NCBI GenBank assembly: GCA_025934385.1
Contig: JAICYE010000058.1
Location: 1 to 9,284, forward strand
DNA from: Acidimicrobiia bacterium
GTDB lineage: Bacteria; Actinomycetota; Acidimicrobiia; IMCC26256; BP-133
Direction of reading: 5' to 3'
Length of the DNA: 9,284 nucleotides
Positions within the stretch are counted from its first letter, which is position 1, and the number at the start of each line of letters is the position of its first letter. A program made the position numbers and the translations under genes. Positions 6,657 to 9,284 of this stretch are shown in pieces. Below the pieces are notes generated by a model. It made no database searches. It was not told the origin of the DNA and worked only from the letters and a program-made list of their open reading frames with translations.

Positions 6657-6794
6657 GTCGGCGCTGCTCTACCCGGGGCGGCGCCATCGAACCGCGTTTC
6701 TTGGCCGGCGCTCGCTCAGGCTGTCTCAGCCCGACGTTTGTCGATCGTCCCGGCGAGGAACGAATGACCGGTAGACGCTTCCAAGGAGACCAGG
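6657..6794. other. Intergenic region upstream of the iron enzyme (-) and the microprotein (+)
   Basis: These 138 bases separate two divergent starts. On the plus strand the end holds AAGGAG (6783-6788), the ribosome binding site of the microprotein. A small GGCTG-TCT-CAGCC hairpin lies at 6719-6731. No confident sigma-70 type promoter could be picked: TTGTCG at 6738-6743 resembles a -35, but the matching -10 is poor. On the minus strand TAGAGC, 9 bases before the iron-enzyme ATG, misses the TANNNT pattern in its last base. Confidence 0.3.
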
Positions 6795-6905
6795 ATGCCT
6801 GGGATTTTCGTACTCGGCTTTATCGGCAAGGCGATCGCCTTCATCATCGTCATCTTCATCCTGGCCGTCATCGGCCTGTTCGCCCTGTTGAAGAAGGCCG
6901 TCTGA
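6795..6905 (+). CDS. 36-residue single-helix membrane microprotein
   Basis: The protein begins 'MPGIFVLGFIGKAIAFIIVI' and ends 'FILAVIGLFALLKKAV'. One unbroken hydrophobic helix spans about residues 4-32. It is interrupted only by K12, and the two lysines K33-K34 sit at the C-terminal side, suggesting an N-out/C-in single-pass orientation by the positive-inside rule. An AAGGAG ribosome binding site (6783-6788) sits six bases before the ATG, the best in the window. Codons mostly end in C or G, as expected for a real gene here. The TGA stop is one base before the antisense end of the crotonase gene, so the genes converge. I recognise no family; small hydrophobic proteins like this are often regulators of membrane complexes or stress proteins. 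It could also be a type I toxin-like peptide, but no antisense RNA is evident. Confidence 0.68.
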   Translation: MPGIFVLGFIGKAIAFIIVIFILAVIGLFALLKKAV

Positions 6906-6906
6906 C

Positions 6907-7740
6907 CTACCGTTCGGCCAGGAAGTCGGGCGGGCGGCGATCCCTGAAGGCGGCCAGGCCCTCCTTCAGGTCGGGGTGGCGGAGCGCGGCGTTCATGTCG
7001 TCGACCGAGCGCCGGTAGGCCGTCGGGAAGTCGCCGGCGGCGTCCACGAACAGCGCCCGCTTCATCGTCCGCAGCGACTCCGGGGAGCTCTCCCGGGCCA
7101 GCCGGCGGGCGTAGTCGAGGGTCTCGGCCAGCAACCGATCGTCGGGGACGACGCGTTGCACGAAGCCGAGCCGGTGCGCCTCGTCGGCGGTGACCGGCCC
7201 ACCGGAGTAGAGGAACGCTGCGGCGTTGGCCGTCCCCATCAGGCGGGCCAGCACCCAGCCGCTGCCGTACTCGGCCGGCAGCCCCAGCCGGGCGAAGGAG
7301 GTGGCGATGCGGGCACCGGCGGCGGCGACGCGGAGGTCGGCGTAGGTGGCCACGACGACGCCGGCGCCGGCGCAGGCGCCGTGGAGGGCGGCGATCACCG
7401 GAGTGCCGATCGTCAGGGCGGCGGCGGGGTTCAGCCGCAGCCCGTCGGGCACGCCGTCGGGCCACGGCGGCGGGTCGACCTCCGGCCGCTCGAGGAATCC
7501 GCCGGCCTCGGAGATCCGTTGCAGGGCGCCGCTGTCGGCCCCGACGCAGAAGTGGTCGCCGGCCCCGGCCAGCACCACGACCCGGGCGGCGGGGTCGGTG
7601 TGGGCGTGGTGCAACGCCCAGCGGTACTCGGCCGCCATCCGGCCGCTCCAGGCGTTGCGCCGCTCGGGACGGTTGAGCGTGACCAGCGCCACTCCGCCCT
7701 CGACCTCGTAGCGGAGCTCGGTGAACTCGGACGGGTTCAT
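6907..7740 (-). CDS. Crotonase-fold protein (enoyl-CoA hydratase/isomerase family) without canonical glutamates
   Basis: A 277-residue crotonase-family protein (usual length 255-290). 'VALVTLNRPERRNAWSGRM' (17-35) is the N-terminal signature. 'LAGAGDHFCVGAD' (57-69) supplies the first oxyanion-hole NH, and 'ALHGACAGAG' (118-127) the second. The C-terminal 'GPVTADEAHRLGFVQRVVPD' and 'ARESSPESLRTMKRAL' are typical of acyl-CoA family members. By eye-alignment to rat mitochondrial enoyl-CoA hydratase, catalytic E144 is V129 and E164 is F149, so simple hydration is unlikely. E157 in 'GLPAEYG' falls where dienoyl-CoA isomerase has an acidic residue, so an isomerase or other crotonase reaction on an acyl-CoA is possible. 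An insert rich in proline (84-100) precedes the second motif. The ATG at 7740 is 6 bases after TACGTT, suggesting a leaderless mRNA; GGCGGA could act as a weak ribosome binding site. It is divergent from the MaoC-like gene, so the two are probably co-regulated. Confidence 0.9.
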   Translation of the reverse strand: MNPSEFTELRYEVEGGVALVTLNRPERRNAWSGRMAAEYRWALHHAHTDPAARVVVLAGAGDHFCVGADSGALQRISEAGGFLERPEVDPPPWPDGVPDGLRLNPAAALTIGTPVIAALHGACAGAGVVVATYADLRVAAAGARIATSFARLGLPAEYGSGWVLARLMGTANAAAFLYSGGPVTADEAHRLGFVQRVVPDDRLLAETLDYARRLARESSPESLRTMKRALFVDAAGDFPTAYRRSVDDMNAALRHPDLKEGLAAFRDRRPPDFLAER

Positions 7741-7839
7741 TCCGCCAACGTAGACGAGCGCCCGGCCCCTCTCCACTTCGGGCCGCAGCCCCATGAGATC
7801 GTTTCGCACGATACAGTCTTGTCTGCTACTGTCGCCGTC
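7741..7839. promoter_or_regulatory. Divergent control region of the crotonase and MaoC-like genes
   Basis: These 99 bases hold both promoters. Minus strand: TACGTT (plus 7747-7752), ending 6 bases before the crotonase ATG. Plus strand: TACTGT (7827-7832), ending 7 bases before the MaoC-like ATG. Both fit TANNNT and imply leaderless mRNAs. ACAGT (7813-7817) and ACTGT (7828-7832) form an inverted repeat with 10 bases between, overlapping the plus-strand -10. CGTCATGACG (7836-7845) is a perfect palindrome across the start codon. Either could bind a dimeric repressor such as the MarR-family protein encoded downstream. Confidence 0.4.
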
Positions 7840-9018
7840 ATGACGACATTTCGGGATCCGGTCGACGTCGACGCCGGCGACGGCGACGGTGAGCGGCGGT
7901 TCGCCGTCATCACCGACGAGGCGCTCGACGGCCTGCGCCGGCTGATCGGGGTGCCGATCGCCGACACCGTCGAGCCCTGGTGCTACGAGGTGACCCGCGA
8001 CAACGTCCGCCACTACGCCCACGGGATCGGCGACGACAACCCACTGTGGTGCGACCCGGCCTACGCCACCGCCGGACGCTACGGCGCCGTCATCGCCCCG
8101 CCCAGCTTCGTCTTCGCCCTCAGCCGGATCCTCTCCGGCTACGTGGGCGGGCTGCCCGGCATCCATGCCATGTGGGCCGGCGCCGACCTCACCTGGCACC
8201 GGCCCCTGCCGGTGGGCACCGAGGTACGGACGTCGGCCTACCTCAAAGACTTCGTCGAGCACCAGACCCGCTTCGCCGGCCGGGCGATCCAGCAGATCTA
8301 CCACGTCGACTTCACCGACGCCGACGGCGTTCTGCTGGCCGGGGGCGACTCGTGGTGCTTCCGCACCGAGCGCGACACCGCCCGGGAGGCCGGTACGAAG
8401 TACGACGATGCCAAAGCCCGTCCGCCCATGCGATACACCGACGAGGAGCTCCGCCGCATCGCCGTCCTCTACGACGCCGAGGAGGTCCGGGGGGCCGAAC
8501 CCCGTTGTTTCGACGACGTCCGGGTCGGCGAGGAGCTCCCGCCGATGGCCAAGGGGCCGATGACCGTGACCGGGTTCATCGCCTTCGCCCAGGGCTGGGG
8601 CGGCCTCTACATCCGGGCCAACAGGCTGGCCTGGCAGCAGCTGCGGAAGCACCCCGGCCTCGGCATCCCCAACCGGTTCGGGATTCCCGACGTGCCCGAG
8701 CGGGTCCACTGGGAGGACGACCTGGCGATGGCCGTCGGCACGCCCGGCGCCTACGACTACGGGCCCGAGCGCTGCTCCTGGCTCACGCACCACCTCACCA
8801 ACTGGATGGGCGACGACGGGTTCCTCGTCCGCCACCGCACCAAGATCCGCCACCACAACGTGGCCGGCGACTGGCTCACGATCACCGGCCGGGTGACCGG
8901 GACCGGCGTCGACGAGGCGGGCCGCCCGGTGGTCACTGTGGAGCAGGAGGCCCGCAACCAGCACGGCGAGCTGTCGGCCCTCGGGTCGGGCACCGTGCTC
9001 CTCCCGACGCGGTCCTGA
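7840..9018 (+). CDS. Double-hotdog MaoC-like dehydratase/hydratase
   Basis: A 392-residue protein with two hotdog domains, the architecture of FAS1-like or hydratase-2-like dehydratases acting on enoyl- or 3-hydroxyacyl-CoA/ACP. Domain 1 (about 35-180) has 'GIGDDNPLWCDPAYA' (62-76) and 'APPSFVFAL' (86-94). It keeps D65 and N67 of the hydratase-2 motif 'GD.NPLH', but the catalytic histidine is W70. Domain 2 (about 222-390) lacks the 'GD.NP' half but has 'VHWEDDLAMAVG' (289-300), matching the 'H.D...A...G' half, with H290 and E292, then 'YDYGPERCSWL'. The active site may therefore be formed in domain 2 or between domains. The ATG at 7840 is supported by the TACTGT box 7 bases before it and by the start of family-like sequence soon after; the frame stays open upstream, but that part is antisense to the crotonase gene. 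The stop overlaps the MarR start (TGATG). The substrate is not known. Confidence 0.87.
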   Translation: MTTFRDPVDVDAGDGDGERRFAVITDEALDGLRRLIGVPIADTVEPWCYEVTRDNVRHYAHGIGDDNPLWCDPAYATAGRYGAVIAPPSFVFALSRILSGYVGGLPGIHAMWAGADLTWHRPLPVGTEVRTSAYLKDFVEHQTRFAGRAIQQIYHVDFTDADGVLLAGGDSWCFRTERDTAREAGTKYDDAKARPPMRYTDEELRRIAVLYDAEEVRGAEPRCFDDVRVGEELPPMAKGPMTVTGFIAFAQGWGGLYIRANRLAWQQLRKHPGLGIPNRFGIPDVPERVHWEDDLAMAVGTPGAYDYGPERCSWLTHHLTNWMGDDGFLVRHRTKIRHHNVAGDWLTITGRVTGTGVDEAGRPVVTVEQEARNQHGELSALGSGTVLLPTRS

Positions 9019-9284
9019 TGCCCGCCACCCGCCCCACCGGCCATGAACTCGACGCCCCGCCCTGGAGCCGGGTCGAGGGAACGCTGCTGTCGACCGCCCG
9101 GGCCGTCCGCCGGGCCTACGACGCCGCGCTGGGCAACGCCGGCGTGAACCTCTCGGAGGCCAGCGTCCTCGCCCACCTGCAGGACGCCGGCCCGCTGACC
9201 CAGACGGAGCTGGCCCGCCGCATCGGGACGGGCCGGGCCCGCGTCGGCGCCTGGATCGACGGCCTCGTCGACAAGGGCGCCGTC
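9018..9284 (+). CDS. MarR-family transcriptional regulator (N-terminal part)
   Basis: The first 89 residues of a winged-helix regulator are present; the right window edge cuts the rest (MarR proteins are usually 140-170 residues). Helix 1 (about 15-41) is followed by 'LSEASVLAHLQDAGPLTQTE' (46-65), then the helix-turn-helix 'LARRIGTGRARVGAWIDGLVDKGAV' split as 65-76 and 77-89. This is the MarR recognition layout ('L.q.eLA.r.g......v...l...G.v'). The wing and dimer-closing C-terminal helices lie outside the window. The ATG at 9018 shares one base with the dehydratase stop (TGATG), so it is translated by coupling and co-expressed. The likely target is the divergent region at 7741-7839, with an acyl-CoA or acid as effector; this is inference from gene order. 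Confidence 0.82.
   Translation, partial: MPATRPTGHELDAPPWSRVEGTLLSTARAVRRAYDAALGNAGVNLSEASVLAHLQDAGPLTQTELARRIGTGRARVGAWIDGLVDKGAV

Noticed and set aside
6716..7465. Minus-strand frame spanning the microprotein region and the crotonase gene end
   Set aside because: It is arginine-rich shadow sequence of the crotonase. Its last part is the antisense of the microprotein.
6976..7839. In-frame upstream extension of the MaoC-like gene
   Set aside because: It is antisense to the crotonase gene, and recognisable hotdog sequence starts only after the ATG at 7840.
7741..8964. In-frame upstream extension of the crotonase gene on the minus strand
   Set aside because: It is antisense to the MaoC-like gene. 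Crotonase likeness begins right after the ATG at 7740.
1..9284. Search for a defence system, CRISPR array, insertion sequence, att sites, tRNA or riboswitch
   Set aside because: No regularly spaced repeats, transposase or integrase motifs, tRNA-like folds or long structured leaders were seen. All larger genes fit metabolic or housekeeping families.

Overview
The window is very GC-rich (roughly 60-80% depending on the gene), with GTG starts, C/G-ending codons and several genes that appear to be leaderless. This points to an actinobacterium. The gene content (stand-alone AceE-like E1, crotonase and MaoC-type fatty-acyl enzymes, and a haem-oxygenase-like iron enzyme next to a GT2 glycosyltransferase) would suit a poorly sampled, Acidimicrobiia-like lineage. 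That placement is an inference, because no rRNA or other phylogenetic marker is present. I see no tRNA, rRNA, CRISPR array, insertion sequence or phage gene.

Layout. (1) 2-706 (+) is the C-terminal part of a family 5 ABC-transporter substrate-binding protein. It converges on a small cupin gene (720-1013, -). (2) A small two-helix membrane protein (1100-1333, -) is divergent from a 782-residue AceE-like thiamine-diphosphate enzyme (1380-3728, +). An SMP-30/gluconolactonase-family hydrolase (3742-4683, +) follows after 13 bases. (3) greA (4765-5238, +) ends at a hairpin terminator candidate. (4) A two-gene minus-strand unit runs towards greA: a haem-oxygenase-like diiron/iron enzyme (5622-6656), and, overlapping its stop by GTGA, a wrecked GT2 glycosyltransferase (5178-5625) that carries a frameshift and seems to have lost its catalytic middle. 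(5) A 36-residue hydrophobic microprotein gene with a strong ribosome binding site (6795-6905, +) lies alone between two minus-strand genes. (6) A crotonase-fold gene (6907-7740, -) is divergent from a double-hotdog MaoC-like dehydratase gene (7840-9018, +), which is coupled by TGATG to a MarR-family regulator cut by the window edge (9018-9284, +).

How the genes relate. The crotonase, MaoC and MarR genes look like an acyl-CoA or polyketide-type beta-oxidation module with its own regulator; the 99-base divergent region carries candidate operator repeats. The E1-like enzyme and the lactonase probably share a transcript and may handle a 2-oxo acid or sugar-derived substrate, but no E2 or E3 partner is visible. 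The rest is housekeeping (greA) or orphan accessory genes. I did not find a clear new defence or mobile system. The most unusual items are the decaying GT2 gene, the microprotein, the repeated leaderless-promoter signature, and the crotonase without its two catalytic glutamates.
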